Part shown: one piece after another, positions 34,217 to 49,210 of the stretch
Layout: each line of letters opens with the position of its first letter
How positions within the stretch are numbered: the first letter of the stretch is position 1
Origin: Leptodontidium sp. MPI-SDFR-AT-0119
Taxonomy: Eukaryota; Ascomycota; Leotiomycetes; Helotiales; Leptodontidiaceae
Assembly (NCBI GenBank): GCA_020726505.1
Contig: JAHLEZ010000035.1
Coordinates: forward strand, 186,001-250,000
DNA length: 64,000 nucleotides
Reading direction: 5' to 3'
Made by a program: the position numbers and the translations under genes
The notes under the pieces: model-generated
Databases searched by the model: none
Seen by the model: the letters and a program-made list of their open reading frames with translations, nothing else
What the model was told of the DNA's origin: nothing

Positions 34217-35061
34217 ATGTCTCCCCTCCTCAAAGCCATTGTCATCGCCTTCGCTGCAGGCACCATTGCCCTCCCAACTTCCGGTCCCAGCCCCAGTTCA
34301 TCCTCTGTAGCTCCTGCTCCTCCTGCTGCCACCCCCGACAGGAAGGCCCTATACCAAGACTTATTCACGTCCCCATCCGCCACCGAGCGCTTCCAGCGTC
34401 TCCTTGTCGATCCAGCCACTGGCAACCTCCTTTCCGGTGACGCTCTCCGCTCTCGAATCGTCTTCGACTACAACATAGGGCCCACTGATCAGGCTGGCAA
34501 GATCACGGCTGCTGTGGCTGCGAGCTTCCCGATCCTCGTGGACCAGGACATCTCCACCGTCACGGCCTTCCTCAACCCGTGCAGTTTGCTCATTCCTCAC
34601 ACGCATCCGCAGATCGAATCCCTTGTCGTCACGCAGGGCAATCTCACCACGGGCACCCTAATTCCAGGTCTCGTTGGCCCTGGCGGCGGAACAGGTGAGA
34701 TCGTTCAGGACCTGTCGCAATACCAAGGCACCGTTTTCCCAGCCGGCGCGATCCACTACCAACTCAATCCATCTTGCAAGCCGTCTATATTTGTCTCTTC
34801 CTTGTCATCGTCCGACCCAGGAACCACACTGGAGAGTACATTCTTCTCCCTCAACGGTGAAGTACGTGATTAAATCCCCTTGAAGACGTAAATTGACGGG
34901 GTGCTAACATTAATTACTTACAGGTCGTTGCAGCCGCCCTCGGCTTCCCTGATGCCGCCATAAACGGAAAAGATATTAACAGCATCAGGAACAAGATCCC
35001 ACAGGGGGTGATCATTGCCGTGGAGAAGTGCATGAAGAAGTGCAATCTCCCAATATCCTAA
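34217..35061 (+). CDS. secreted germin-like cupin (spherulin-type)
   Basis: Exons 34217-34861 and 34924-35061 are joined across a 62-nt intron (GTACGT donor, GCTAAC branch, TTACAG acceptor) and encode 260 residues. The start is chosen at the ATG that opens a signal peptide (MSPLLKAIVIAFAAGTIALP), followed by a Ser/Pro-rich linker. The germin motifs are clear: box 1 reads HTHPQIESLVVTQG (H128, H130, E134) and box 2 reads FPAGAIHYQLN (H180). These are the four metal ligands of the bicupin/germin fold, usually Mn-binding. Family members in plants include oxalate oxidase and superoxide dismutase activities, but fungal spherulin-like members are mostly uncharacterised, so the reaction is not assigned. 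Cys residues at 122 and 187, and in the C-terminal CMKKC, may form disulphides. The protein is probably secreted or wall-bound. Confidence 0.88.
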
Positions 35062-36315
35062 GTGGTAACACGGCCGGTGTGATAGAAAAGTTGGCTAATT
35101 TTTTGGTTGTTTGGTTGTTTGGTTGTTTGGTTGTCTGGTTGTTTTGGCGGCTTGTTACTTCTTGCTCTCATGTTAACATTCAGCCTTGGGCACTAACCAA
35201 GATTAATATTATTTTTGATGATTCTGTGTTGGTCAAGCGTAAATATCATTGCCTGCTAGAATATGCGATCCACTAACGTAGGATAAAACATTTGAGAGAA
35301 TCAAGATGTATGAATTACTTTCTATTGTTTCATATTAAGGCAGAGCATAGAAGGGCTACTTAAATATCGATGCGTGGTATATGATCGCCATGTAGAGCCT
35401 TTTCTAGAATATAACTTATCTGCCACAAACTCAGAGACCCCGCATATTAATACAAATCATATGTATATGTCAGCTAACGTGCTGTTTCTTGCAGCCTTGC
35501 TTCCTAGACCCTTTCTCCTTCTATCACCTCATCTAAACGCTACGTCGGAACTTTAGGAATCTCCGACGTTTAAAACTCCCACTAGGTGGAAACAATCAGT
35601 GTGCGGTTTGTCCGGATGTTATTAGGAGATTTCTCCAGCTCACTGATAGATAAGTTCTTGAGTCAGCACACATCCACGACACATGAAGACGGCAGCCTGA
35701 AAGCTACCGAGATTGTCGGGGTACTCATTTGTCCTTCCGTTGCACAGCCCTATTTCTTTGGGTCACACACAACCAAACTCGCAGAATCAAGCTTCTTCGT
35801 ACTCTTAATCCAATACAGTAGAAAGCTTCTATTCCTCGAGTTCAGATACTCTCTCATGCGGCTCTAGCTTCATAAACTTGGCTTGACCACCAATGTGTCG
35901 AGGTTTAGCGATAAAATTTGTAGTGAAGTCTTGCTTGCTTGCTGCTTAGGCTTACTCGGGCTCTCTGTGTCTGAGACGGAGAGTATCCTAGGAGTAAGTC
36001 TGCCTTCTCCCCTGTGCATCATCTAGACGGAACGGATGCTATGGCACTTTTTTCATTATTGCCGGAGGGGGGGGGGGACTATTGCCGAACTTGGCTTTTG
36101 GAACTGTGCTGATAGGTAGGTAGTTCTCCAGCTAATACACTTACAACATATCATTGCTTCTCACTGTGGCTGACTCTTCCCAAAAGTTACAATCAATCAC
36201 CACGAGGGTACGGTACGGTACCGAGAGCACAACACAAAAGCCACCGAAATTGAGTATTTTATTCCTTTACAATTCATCTCTACACCCGAGCCGCAATTCT
36301 ATCTATCTACTGTAT
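35062..36315. other. intergenic between cupin and beta-glucuronidase
   Basis: This holds the convergent 3' ends of the two neighbouring genes. It contains a run of TTTGGTTG-type octamers (35100-35145) and an 11-base G run (36067-36077). Frames at 35586-35867 and 36154-36876 lack domains, and the latter is largely antisense to the glucuronidase gene. No gene is supported. Confidence 0.45.
35100..35145. repeat. tandem TTTGGTTG repeat, about five units
   Basis: An 8-bp unit is repeated almost perfectly about five times just 3' of the cupin gene. It is a simple microsatellite-like array. Confidence 0.85.
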
Positions 36316-39166
<2,851 letters not shown>

Positions 39167-41173
39167 ATGACGGACGAGAAGCAGATAAAGCCTGGCTCCG
39201 CGGAAGAAGTCGAGCTGACAGCTATTGATCATGCACTTCCCGTATCTGCCTTCGCAACATGGTCGAGAGGGCAATGCGTGCGGAAGTTCTGGCGTTTGTA
39301 CCTCAGTGGGATTGGGGTTTGCGTGGCCGGAATGTAGGTCCACTTTCCTCTCCCTCTCCATCCCCCAGATAGATATGTTATCAAGTTAGTTGGCCTACAT
39401 AGTACGTACTCACGCAGTCCATCCACAGGTACGCCGGCTATGCAAACTCCGTCATCGGTAGCATCGTCGCAAACCAAGGTTTCATCAACCAATACGGAAC
39501 TGTCAGGGACCCAAAGACGGGCGTGTTGGCCTTGAACGCAACCCATATCGCGCTTTGGGGCGCCCTGTACTTCGTAACCGCGGTATGCGTACAAGCTGTC
39601 GCATCTACAACTGCAGATCACTTTGGCCGCAAGTTCAATATGTGGGCCATTGCTGTTTTTATCACCACAGTAAGTTGTTGTTCGTCCAGTTCGCAAGGCC
39701 TCTCTCCGGAGAGGTATCAGATCAGATCAGGACTAATGCTGCCTGCCTGCCTGCTTAGTCCATCATTATCCAATGTTTCTCAAAGACTTGGTGGCAGATT
39801 CTCGTCGCGCGAGCCGTTGCTGGACTCGCAGGGGGCCTGATGGGAACTTCTTGCATGGTTTACCTGTCCGAGATTGCCCTCCCTCAGTTCCGGGGCGCGC
39901 TTTTGGCCGCTTTCTCCATGGCCTTCGCTCTGGGACAGGTCTTCTTGGCGCTCGGCTTGAAGCTTCTTCAGGAGACCTCGCCTTTGAAGTTTCGGCACAT
40001 GTTCTACTCCGAGTTTGTGTTTACCGGGCTCTGGCTGATACCTTTACTGTACCTTCCTGAGTCTCCAGGTACGATCGATGAATGGTCCACGAGTTCTCTC
40101 TTTGCTGGTTACTTGCTGACTCCATTTTTCTTCTAGCATGGTACTGTTCCAAAGGACGGCACGACGAAGCCAAGAAGTCACTTCGAAAGCTTGTCGGGAA
40201 TGTCGAAGGCTACGAAATCGAACACGAATACTCCGTTCTGAGATACGAATCCGAACATTCTAAGCATCTCGCAGAGACAGTGGGAAGCACGGATTGGAAA
40301 GCTCTATGCACCAAGAACAACCTCAAGCGGTGCATAATCGCGACTCTTCCTTTCACCTTTCAAAACGTCTGCGGTGTGCCGCTGATGTTTGGATACACCG
40401 TTTATTTCTTCCAACTGGCTGGTGTGAAGGATCCGTTTCTGGGCAACCTCATCAAACAAATGGTGCTTGTTGTCGGCATTCTCACCTCTTTCTACACAGT
40501 CGACAAGGTTGGACGAAGAGCCTTACTCCTCTATGGAGGTGCTGCTATGTGCGTAATCAACTTTGCCGTTGGTGGGCTTGGATTCTTAGAACCGACGAAC
40601 GCCTCTGGCATAGCCCTGGTCTTCCTTTGCTCGCTCTGGGCTTTTGTATACGCTAATTCACTCGCGCCCATCGGTAAGCCCATTCATTTATTCTCTTGCA
40701 GCCAGCCAGCCAGCTGGCCTAGCCAATTGTGAATATGCTGACTGAATGAAAACAGGATGGATCAGCCTGGTCGAGTCTTCTAGTCCCCAATTACGTGCGA
40801 AGACGACTGCCATTGCAGTGACGATCCAATACTGTACAGGTATTCTGTTCGTAAGTGCCAACCCCACCCTCCCTTCATCGAGTTGTTTTAATCTGTTGTG
40901 CTGGTCCTAACTGGAGTGTGTGTCCAGAGCTACACGGTACCCTTGATGCTCTCGGATCAGAATGCAGGCTGGGGACAGAAGACAGGGCTGTTCTTTGGTG
41001 GCACCACCTTGGTCTACCTCATCCCTTGCATCCTGCTCTTTCCCGAGACTAAAGGTCGCACTTACAACGAACTCGATGAGCTTTTTGAGCGGGGCGTCCC
41101 GGCGTGGAAGTTTGCAAGCACAAAGACGACTCAGGATGCTGCAGTGGAACAACGCCAGGCAGACGAAAAGTAG
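39167..41173 (+). CDS. MFS sugar transporter
   Basis: Six exons (39167-39333, 39429-39669, 39759-40068, 40137-40673, 40756-40850, 40928-41173) give 531 residues with all phases consistent. The start is the ATG opening MTDEKQIKPGSAEEVEL, a short cytoplasmic tail before helix 1. Sugar-porter signatures are present: DHFGRKFNMW in the first cytoplasmic loop, LPESPAWYCSKGR after helix 6, DKVGRRALLL in the second half and FPETKGRTYNELDELFE after helix 12. About twelve membrane spans are expected, at the plasma membrane. The family imports sugars by proton symport or facilitated diffusion. The position next to an intracellular beta-glucuronidase suggests a glucuronide, an oligosaccharide or the released acid as substrate (inference). 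The 5' end shares a promoter with the glucuronidase, and the regulator follows 0.5 kb downstream on the same strand. Confidence 0.92.
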
Positions 41174-41679
41174 CTGTAGCTGAGCTCTGACAGTATTATT
41201 TATTGAAGTGTTGAAGAGTCTAACCAAGTGTGGCTGGCTGGCTGCCTGCCTCTGATTCACCTCCAGCTGCCACGTCTATCTAGTTCGTAGTCAAAATAAA
41301 GTCTTCAAGAACGCAAATTTATCTGATTAATGTTGAATGATGATCAATTTCCTCTCTCGCAGAAACTGTTTTTGCTTCCTTTCCTTCGTGAATACGCGAA
41401 TAGAATAGGTGAGGGAGGGGAGCAACCTGACTTGCTTTTCTCCGCGCTCTCTCAAGCGAGCCAAACAACAGCTTGCTCATGACTCGAGTATCCTCATTCG
41501 CTTCGCGTTTCGTACCCGCCCCCGCTTTCTGCTGTCTACGATGAGTCCACCCTAACCTAGTTACCTCGGACCCCCAATATAGGTAGTTTAGTAATATAAG
41601 ACCTAGCCGACCTTGACTCAGCCCGAGACTCCTGCCCCTGCTCCACGACTTCCCAACAGCACGGCGGACACAACACGAC
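41174..41679. other. intergenic between transporter and regulator
   Basis: This contains the transporter 3' UTR and the promoter of the regulator gene. The minus-strand frame at 41319-41810 overlaps the regulator's first exon and is a shadow. Nothing else was seen. Confidence 0.5.
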
Positions 41680-44600
41680 ATGGAGAATGATTCAGTCGAG
41701 GATGATGCCTCTGGATCGAGCATGCCGCCCTTGCCCTTGCCCTTGCCCTCATGCGAGAGCTGCCGAAGGCGCAAAATACAGTGTCCAAGACAGCAACCAT
41801 CGTGCCTCAATTGTGATAGGTTCGGTAGGTATCTATCTATCTATCTGCTTTGCGTTCATCGATGGGACTATCTATGATATAATCCCTAGCGATACTACAT
41901 TCATTGTACATGCAATATTTGCTGATTATTGAAGAGGTTGCTTGTATATATGACTACGGCAGAAAGAGGCCCGGACTGAAGGTCGGGGCGGTTGAGAGCC
42001 TGAGCAGGCGACTTGGTATGCTTTCAATGGCCTGACTGTGTGTGCTTCGTTGCTGCCCACGGGCGCATGCGTATATATACGGCCGCAGCGGCAAACGAGC
42101 TGACGAGGAAGCCCAGCTGATTGAGAGAGAGACAGAAATCATCGAGAATGCTTTCCCCATCATTCGGGAACGCAGGCAAGCGTCTCCCCCATTCAGCCCC
42201 ATGGATTCCAAGGCCAGTGCGAAACCCAGCGCTGATACGTCTCAACAACACCTGGCACCAGTGGTTGGGGTGCTGTCCTCCCTGGTGAAGGAAGTTCACA
42301 ATCTCAGCTCAGCAATATCCTCTTTGAAAAATTATGAGCCTAATGACCATCATCATGAGACAAAAGATACGTCCAGCCCTAACGCCCGATCTCACAAGAG
42401 AAAGCGGACCGCCGACGATGCTACTAGGGTCGTCGACACAGCACCTTCTTTGAGGAGTTTTAGCGAAGCAGGTACTACGACCATAGACACGCCTAACTCC
42501 CTAGATGATAGCTCTGTCAATGACACGCTCGATTGCTATTTCTTCTTCATCCAACCTTGGCTTTCCATCCTCCATGAACCAAGCTTTCGAGAGGAGTTTC
42601 AGACGCGAGCAGGAAACGACCGTCTAGGAACAATATTTCAAGCCATGGTGGTCGCTACCCAGCGCTTCATCAGGAAGGATGGACGCCCTTTACCATATCA
42701 TGTTCAGGCCGAGCAAATGTCCAAAGCAAGGCGACACATTCTGCTGACAGCAGCAGACGACATCTGTCTTGCGAATTTACAGGCACTAATGATATTGACT
42801 TACACTAACTTAGCCGACGATAACCCGCAGCGAGCTTGTTCGCTACTGGGCATGATAGCAAAGCACATTGAATACTTGCAACTATCCTGGGAAGACCCAA
42901 ATCAAAGTGACCACCATGGCGGCGGCATTTTCAGACGACCAAGCAAAATTTCAGCTGCTCCCCCAACAGAGTGGGTAGAAGAAGAGGAAAGGCGGCGGGT
43001 GTTTTGGAATGCATTTCTTCTCGATAGATTCTATGCTGCCATAACTGGGTGCAACCCTAGCCTCTCCGGCGCAGATATCAACCGCAAACTCCCGGCTTGC
43101 GCCAGCTTCTGGCATACCAATCAACCACGCATGACGCCGCATCTGCGCGTGTCCGATAAGTCAACAGCAAGGCTGAATTATCCCATAGACCTCAAGCAGC
43201 AGTCATCATCACTAGAAACAGAGTTACCCAAAGATACACGAACCACTGCTCATGATGGGTATTCCACTCCCTCCTCTGGGGTGGGCTCTCTAGCTTTCTA
43301 TCTAGAGTCTGTAGAGTCAATGAGCATGGTGATATCACATGTTCTGCAGCAATCGGTGGACTTCAACAACAGAAACGATATTTCCCGTTGGCTTGCTCGT
43401 TTCAAGGAAGTGGACTTGTGTCTGATGCGGTGAGTACTGTATCATCCTTTCCCCCTCCTCCCAAGCTACAAGGCCGCAATACATCCTATACCTTCCTTCC
43501 AACTATTCTCTCCGTCAACCAACCACCGGCCTTGCTGATATCGAGAGACCAGCTGGAAGATGCGTCTACCGCAGCAGTGGATGGACTCCGGGGTCTTCCG
43601 CAACATCCTGCCCGGCGTCATGGATCCCGCCATGACGGTAGCAAACTCAACCCACAACACATGCCTGATTCTCCTGCACGAACAGATCGCGTATCCCGAC
43701 GCGGAGCTCGACTGGATCCGGCTCCCTCGTCTCTCCAGCGCAGAGATCTGCGTGCGCGCTGCAATTGAAGTTTGTACCATCGTGAGGAAGTTCCTCGAGC
43801 AGAGTGGTGTGCGCTTCCCTCTGCCCCCACAGCTGGGCTTATGCGCCTTCGTGAGCGCCAGCACTTTGTTACGTGAGTTCAAGCCATGTCATGTCATGTC
43901 TTACAATATTCGGTTACTATACTATGTACGATGGATGTTCACTGATGTTTGACTTGACCAGGGCACTGGCGATATCATGCTGCACCACTTGCACAAGAGT
44001 TCTGGTTGTTAGTATGTAGCCTCGACGACATGTCTCGTCGCTGGCAGACACCACCGACACCGACACCAACACCAACACCCGCTGCTGAGTCACGAACGAA
44101 GCAGCGGCCAACCGCCTGTATATTCTCTCGATTTGCCGAGCGTCTACGAGCCGTGCATGCCAGATGCGAGCTCGACCCGTCCTACCGAATCGACAAAACG
44201 GAGCCTCTGTACGAAGCCAAACTCGAAGCTACTTCTAGACGACCAACTGCTACCGCACTCCATTGTATCGTGCCCGAGGAATTGCCCACTTACATAGCGC
44301 AAAAGTCTAAATCCGCCTCCGCTGCAGCATCGGGAATGAGGGGGCCGCCAATTCCCCCCCTTGTGGTTGTTGGCGACAACAACCCCCCTTTCCCTTTGGT
44401 AGAAGGGGAGAGGACGACGATCAGTCACAGTCATAGCCACGAGAGTCGAGATCTTGATCTTGATTCTCGATATAATGCCGATGCCCAGCAGTGGGGGGGT
44501 CGTGGTGGCATGGCTGATAATGTACAACCACAACCACAACCACAACCCTCACCCGAGGTTGAGGAGGAGGGCCTGAACGAAGCAGCAGACCTATTGGCGA

Positions 44601-44704
44601 TATCACAAGCTCTTACTGTCCAGGATTTCACAAGCATGGATCGGATAGTTAGCTTTGATGAGATGATGCTGAGTGGGATTTCCGAAGCCATGAATTGGGA
44701 TTAG
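41680..44704 (+). CDS. Zn2Cys6 transcription factor with fungal-specific regulatory domain
   Basis: Five exons (41680-41824, 41935-42015, 42100-43429, 43553-43872, 43962-44704) give about 872 residues. All junctions keep frame, though the third acceptor (ACGAG) is less certain. The binuclear zinc cluster is complete: CESCRRRKIQCPRQQPSC, then C45 and, after intron 1, C52 (C25, C28, C35, C42, C45, C52). It is followed by the usual linker YGRKRPGLKVGAVESLSRRL and a short helix. The middle region (from about residue 240) matches the Fungal_trans domain (YFFFIQPWLSILHEPSF, then EERRRVFWNAFLLDRFYAA). The C-terminal part has a Pro-Thr dipeptide run (PPTPTPTPTPTPAAE), acidic stretches and a Gln-Pro run. 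Such proteins bind CGG triplets and control catabolic genes. Position suggests it regulates the adjacent transporter and glucuronidase (inference). Confidence 0.9.
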
Positions 44705-44746
44705 ACTAGTACTAAGTGACAAGACAAACTGTGTGTGAAGGAAGGC

Positions 44747-44780
<34 letters not shown>

Positions 44781-45610
44781 TTCGTTTTCAACGGTATCAA
44801 TCAATGTATCTTCGGTGTTTGCACGATCATCTATCTTTTGAAATATACTGTATATACATATGGAAAGACATGAATTAGATAGAGGTAGCGAGCGCATGGC
44901 TTCTATTTTTTCTGCTGTTAGGTTGTGCTATGCTATCTAGAAGATATTATGGTAGCGGTGGTGGAGTAGAGTAGGGTGTCGCTACGTGAACATACATGGG
45001 TGTTTCTGTCCGTTTTCGTTTTTCACGAGTGGGCACGTCACGTTTGAGGAGGGATTTGATTGAGTCCCGCGGACAAAGAAGGAAGGAAGGAAGTAAGTAG
45101 TTGAGTCGGGAGGGAAACTTTATTACCTATCTTACGTAGAATGACAGAGCTAGGAATCATAATCATATAACATGTTAATAAAAAGAAGTAGAAGTATCTT
45201 TGCGACCGACCCTAGAATAAGAAACCAAGCCAATTACTGCGCGTGGGAAGTCCCCAGGTAGTGAGTGTAGTGATATCTGCCTTTTTATAGAGCAGAGCCG
45301 TGATCTATACATACTTAACTAGTTCGTGAATGCATAGTCTATAACTACCTTATTCTACCCCTATCAAAGCCTCCCTTCGGCTGTTGCTCCGGTTCTGAAC
45401 CCCGAGCCGGGAAATGGATATTGTGACTCCGTATTTAGGTCTCGAGTGGCATGTGAGCCATGCCGCTCATACACAGAGGATCAGTGAGAAAGAAAAAGAG
45501 TCCTGAAAATAGGAGGTGTGGCCCGTTCAACATGATACTCAGTCTCTATAAATATATATATCTAAAATAGTTGAGAAGATACACACCCGTCCCCCAGCAC
45601 TCAAGCTTCA
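44705..45610. other. intergenic, convergent 3' ends
   Basis: The stretch lies between the convergent regulator and oxidase genes. It has a 28-base G run at 44753-44780, inside the likely 3' UTR of the regulator. The frames at 44603-44800 and 44712-44897 (-) translate this run as poly-proline and are artefacts. Nothing else was seen. Confidence 0.5.
44753..44780. repeat. poly(G) run, 28 nt
   Basis: Twenty-eight consecutive G on the plus strand, starting 49 bases after the stop codon of the regulator. It could form G-quadruplexes in DNA or in the 3' UTR of the transcript. Confidence 0.95.
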
Positions 45611-47312
45611 TCAACTTTCCACCCACCAGGCATCAAATCGGTTATAATATCTGTTCGGGTCATACTTCTCCCTAATTGCCTTCAATTTGGCAAGATTTCC
45701 AGGCCCGTAGCCCTGGAAAACCTTCTGCCCCCTCGCCAGCATCGTTGAGGTACTGATATCTCGCCAATTGCCCCGCCCGCGGAGAGTTTTGACTCGATCG
45801 TAGCAGTGACTTTCTTCATCGTTGCGTAAATGCGAGCGTCGTCTTTGGGATCTGTCCAAGAGAAATTCTCAACCATCCCTGCATGGACCGACGCATGTTA
45901 GTAATTGGTTTTGACAGAAATGGGGTGGAGAGGAGTTGGGGTCAATAACTGACAGAAGTATGGTGCTTTAGAAATATCAACGCCTTGAGGGTTCCCACCC
46001 TTATCAATACCTTGCTGGATGAAGTTTTTCGTTATGGGTTGGAATGCGACGCTAGCTTGGAGACCAGCTACGTCCCAGATTTCGGCCGTGACCAGTTCTA
46101 CAAATGTATCGTGCACGATCTGCAGAGCCTCTCTGTTGGCATAGCTAGATACTACATTGAAGACTTGGCGAGTCCCGTCCCCGATCAAATCGTCCGTTCC
46201 TTTAACATACGTATAGAGTGTAGTCGGGCCGTAGGTGTTGACGATGGCTGGCACGGCATTGAGTTTGGCCAAGGCAGGCTGGTCACATTGAGTCCCGTCG
46301 TAGAATAGGGCCGATGTGTAGACCGTCATATTAAGAGCTCCGAGCATGAAGATAGACGGTATGACAGCTGCCTTCGAATCTTCAGATTCTTTCTGCCCGA
46401 AACTAGCCACTGCGTCGAGGAAGCCCTCCTGCTCAGTTGAGGGAATCTGAGTGATGCCGGCGCAGATACCGGGGGATTTGTAGGTAAGAATATCAAACCG
46501 AGTGACGATTCCAAATGAGTTCGCGCCACCTTTCAGTGCCCAGAAAAGGTCCGAGTATGATCTGGACGTCGCGGTAACAATGAGACCACTGGCAAGCACA
46601 ACCTAGGACCTTTGAGTAAAAGATCAAGTATGTAAGGATTCTTCTCGTGCTTCTCACCTCAAAAGCAACAACATTATCAGATGCGAAGCCATGTTGATTC
46701 GAATAAAAGGAGATGCCCCCTCCCAAAAGGAGTCCAGGGACACCAACAAGTCCAACTCTGCCGCCCAAAACAACCAAACCTGCCGGGGCGAGAGCGAGAT
46801 ATACCTCTGACCACCTTCTACCAGGTCCTACTGAAGCAATTGACGCATCCGCTGAGAGCGTCACTTGATTCAAATTTGTCAAAGCAATTAGCACGCCTCC
46901 ATTGGTGTTTGCGTACCCAGGAATTGGCATGTGCCCGCCCCCACGAACGGCGAATGTGGCCTTCAAGTTGGTGATTGTGAGGACTGCGATTGAGACCTCG
47001 AGCGATCGTTGCGGGGCGAAGACACAAGCCGGAGCAAGGTAATTTGTGGGCGTCCAAAAGTCTGCGGAGATTCACATGTCAATACTAAATTGCGAATGAG
47101 TGGATTGTAGAAAACTCACGTTCATTCTCCTCGGTGTAATTCTTTTGCCCTGGGTAAAACACTTGGCCACCATATGCAAGCTTCAAAGCTCCGCAGGCAA
47201 GCAGTGCTCTCTGGTTGAATGCCTGCCTCTCTTCCAGTCGCACATCAGCAGCGGGTAGAGCAGAGACTACAGCTGCCGCTAGAGCGGTGACTGACAGCAC
47301 AGGAAACCTCAT
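45611..47312 (-). CDS. secreted FAD-linked oxidoreductase (BBE/VAO family), frameshifted near the C-terminus
   Basis: Exons 47312-47120, 47061-46658, 46602-45954 and 45878-45611 give about 504 residues if one base is restored. The ATG opens a signal peptide (MRFPVLSVTALAAAVVSALP). The FAD-binding half shows VRGGGHMPIPGYANTNGG, with H108 the likely covalent flavin ligand, then SVGPGRRWSEVY and LLLGGGISFYSNQHGFASDN. The usual second ligand Cys in the GGG segment is absent, so a single covalent bond is likely. The substrate half ends with a berberine-bridge-type tail (GYGPGNLAKLKAIREKYDP). Such secreted enzymes oxidise sugars or phenolics and release hydrogen peroxide; the substrate is not evident. 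Within the last exon the frame changes between TIESKL and GNWRDIS (about 45770-45780). The exons sum to 1514 nt, one short of a multiple of three, so one base is missing. This could be a mutation or an assembly error. Confidence 0.85.
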
Positions 47313-47867
47313 CTTCCAGAATCAATTGGGCTCTGTGAAAGCGAGAAAGAAAGCCGCGATGGTGGGGTGAGATGGACCCAGGACATTTTAAACAACACAG
47401 CTCTGCGGTGATATCGAAATCGACCGTTTTCCCCGTCGTAACTGACATTGCACAGCGGAGAGTGGAGCGGTGAGATCAGCATCCTGGGGGTTTTCATCCT
47501 CGTCCAGTGGTTTGTTCCCATGCGTGCGCGGAGATTAGAGCTTCTTCTGGCGGGCTGCAAGCGGCTGGGGTCCGGCTAAAACTAAACACTAATTCCACGG
47601 CAGCACCCAGACAACCTAAACGGCCCTTATAAAGCGTCGCAGAGCGAAGACGACGGAATTTGATCGTAAAGAGCAAGCTCCCGACCTTGCGGCTTCCTTT
47701 TCGTAAGCACAGCGCTAGAAAACTAGTGCCGGGGGGGGGGGGGGGGGGGGGCAAAGAGGCGGATATGATTTCTTCTCCTGCATAACTTCGTACTCTTACG
47801 ACTGCCCAGTCTCCGATCCTAAGGTATCATTCGATAAGGAATTACAGAATGTTATCTTGAACGTATA
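47313..47867. other. promoter region of the oxidase gene
   Basis: Upstream sequence of the oxidase start at 47312. It contains a 21-base G run (47731-47751). The minus-strand frame across that run reads poly-proline and is not a gene. Nothing else was seen. Confidence 0.5.
47731..47751. repeat. poly(G) run, 21 nt
   Basis: Twenty-one consecutive G on the plus strand, about 420 bases upstream of the oxidase start codon. Confidence 0.95.
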
Positions 47868-49208
47868 CTACGTACAGGTTGGAGCAGTTGTTAAATGTCA
47901 CCTTATCGACTCAAAGCGGCGCCACATTCAGCCAATCAGGTGCTGTAAAACTGGGCTCATTTAGGTGGCCTGATGCTGCTTTAATAAAACACTCACTTGC
48001 CTACGAACCTTCGGAATCAGCGAATACCTTCAAATGACAACCATGAATGTTCCTACACCGAAAACCCCTACTCATATGGCCTCGAGAGATGATAGGCTAC
48101 GTATTTAAACTCTTTATTACACTGCAGGCTAGTTTATTGACGATATCCTCCTACAAAACCCGAGAATCACTCACTGATAGGTATAATATGCTCTCGAGAA
48201 TTGACCTACCCCTTAAAAGCATAACTGCGGCCATAACACGAAGATCGATACTCTTTATTGATAGTATCTTGTTCACTGGGTTACGCGGAGCTCTTTTCGA
48301 CGAGATATCCCTTGGGCAGAGCTTCCGAAATAGCTAGAATAGGAGAACTGGTGTACCGGAAGCACAGCTATATGTAAAGCGTTCGAGACAGAGGGTTATA
48401 CACGAGCTGTTTGACGAAAGGAACCTCTACTTTTAGCAACAAACCGAGCTCTTCGACTTGCGTGGGCTAAAGAGCATGTTTACTGGACGAATGATATGTG
48501 GGATTTGATACTTTGGAGCGACGAGAGCTGGGTCTAGCCCTGGTATTACAAACGGTAGTTTTGTACATGCAAAAAGGGTCTTTCAGAAATTGTTCCTCCC
48601 TAATTACATAAGTTACAGATAGCAAAGGAAGATCGGATAGATGTTCTGGGGATCAATGAGTGGGAAGTACGGTAAAGGACTTAGTCTCTTTTAGGAGAAG
48701 GCTTGGAAGACGATTAATACTTAATCGTATTGCGAACACACTTTCCTAGTTATTTGGAAATACATCTGCGGTACAATACCCCGAATGGAGCTCAAATTTC
48801 AATAGGACGGCGGAGCAGGACACAATGCAATAGCTATGTTAATATATATGAAAGATAGGAGTACTATACTGATCTTTTATTGCCCCTTTTCCCCTGATCT
48901 TTCTTCGATTGAAGCTTTGTGGGATAGAATGAAGAATATACTCGTTGCATTACATCCTGAGGTCTACCGAAGCTCTCCACGCCTTTGCGCGGTTGTAAAG
49001 GAAGCCTGGGACTCAATTACAGATGCAGAGGTTAGGGACCTGGTGAATACTATACACCAGCGATGTTCAGATGTCATTAAAGCACGAAATGCCTATACAA
49101 AATGGTAGTAATATTATGGATTGCATCAAATCAATCATTTGCCTGCGTGGTGTGAAATTAAAAGCAGCAGCCGGTGGCGATTTAACGTTTGCTGTCCCCT
49201 GTACGGAG
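47868..49208 (+). mobile_element. decayed Tc1/mariner-type DNA transposon
   Basis: The element is about 1340 bp with imperfect terminal inverted repeats. The left end reads CTACGTACAGG and the right end, reverse-complemented, reads CTCCGTACAGG; similarity continues for about 30 bases (TTAAATGTCACC against TTAAATCGCCACC). TA dinucleotides at 47866-47867 and 49209-49210 fit the TA target duplication of this superfamily. A transposase relic lies on the plus strand. An N-terminal helix-turn-helix part is broken by stops (about 48060-48400). WDLILWSDESWV (about 48510) holds the first catalytic Asp, QDGGAGHNAIAM-like sequence lies near 48810, and SPDLSSIEALWDRMKN (48893-48940) holds the third acidic residue. 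The last 90 codons (48836-49108) are open. Stops in the upstream part make it inactive; several are TAG/TAA that RIP could create. Confidence 0.8.
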
Positions 49209-49210
49209 TA

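Noticed and set aside
35100..35145. CRISPR-like or regulatory repeat array
   Set aside because: The units are contiguous 8-mers without spacers and the genome is eukaryotic; this is a simple tandem repeat.
44603..44897. Minus-strand proline-rich frames
   Set aside because: The proline comes from translating the 28-base G run; no coding signal outside it.
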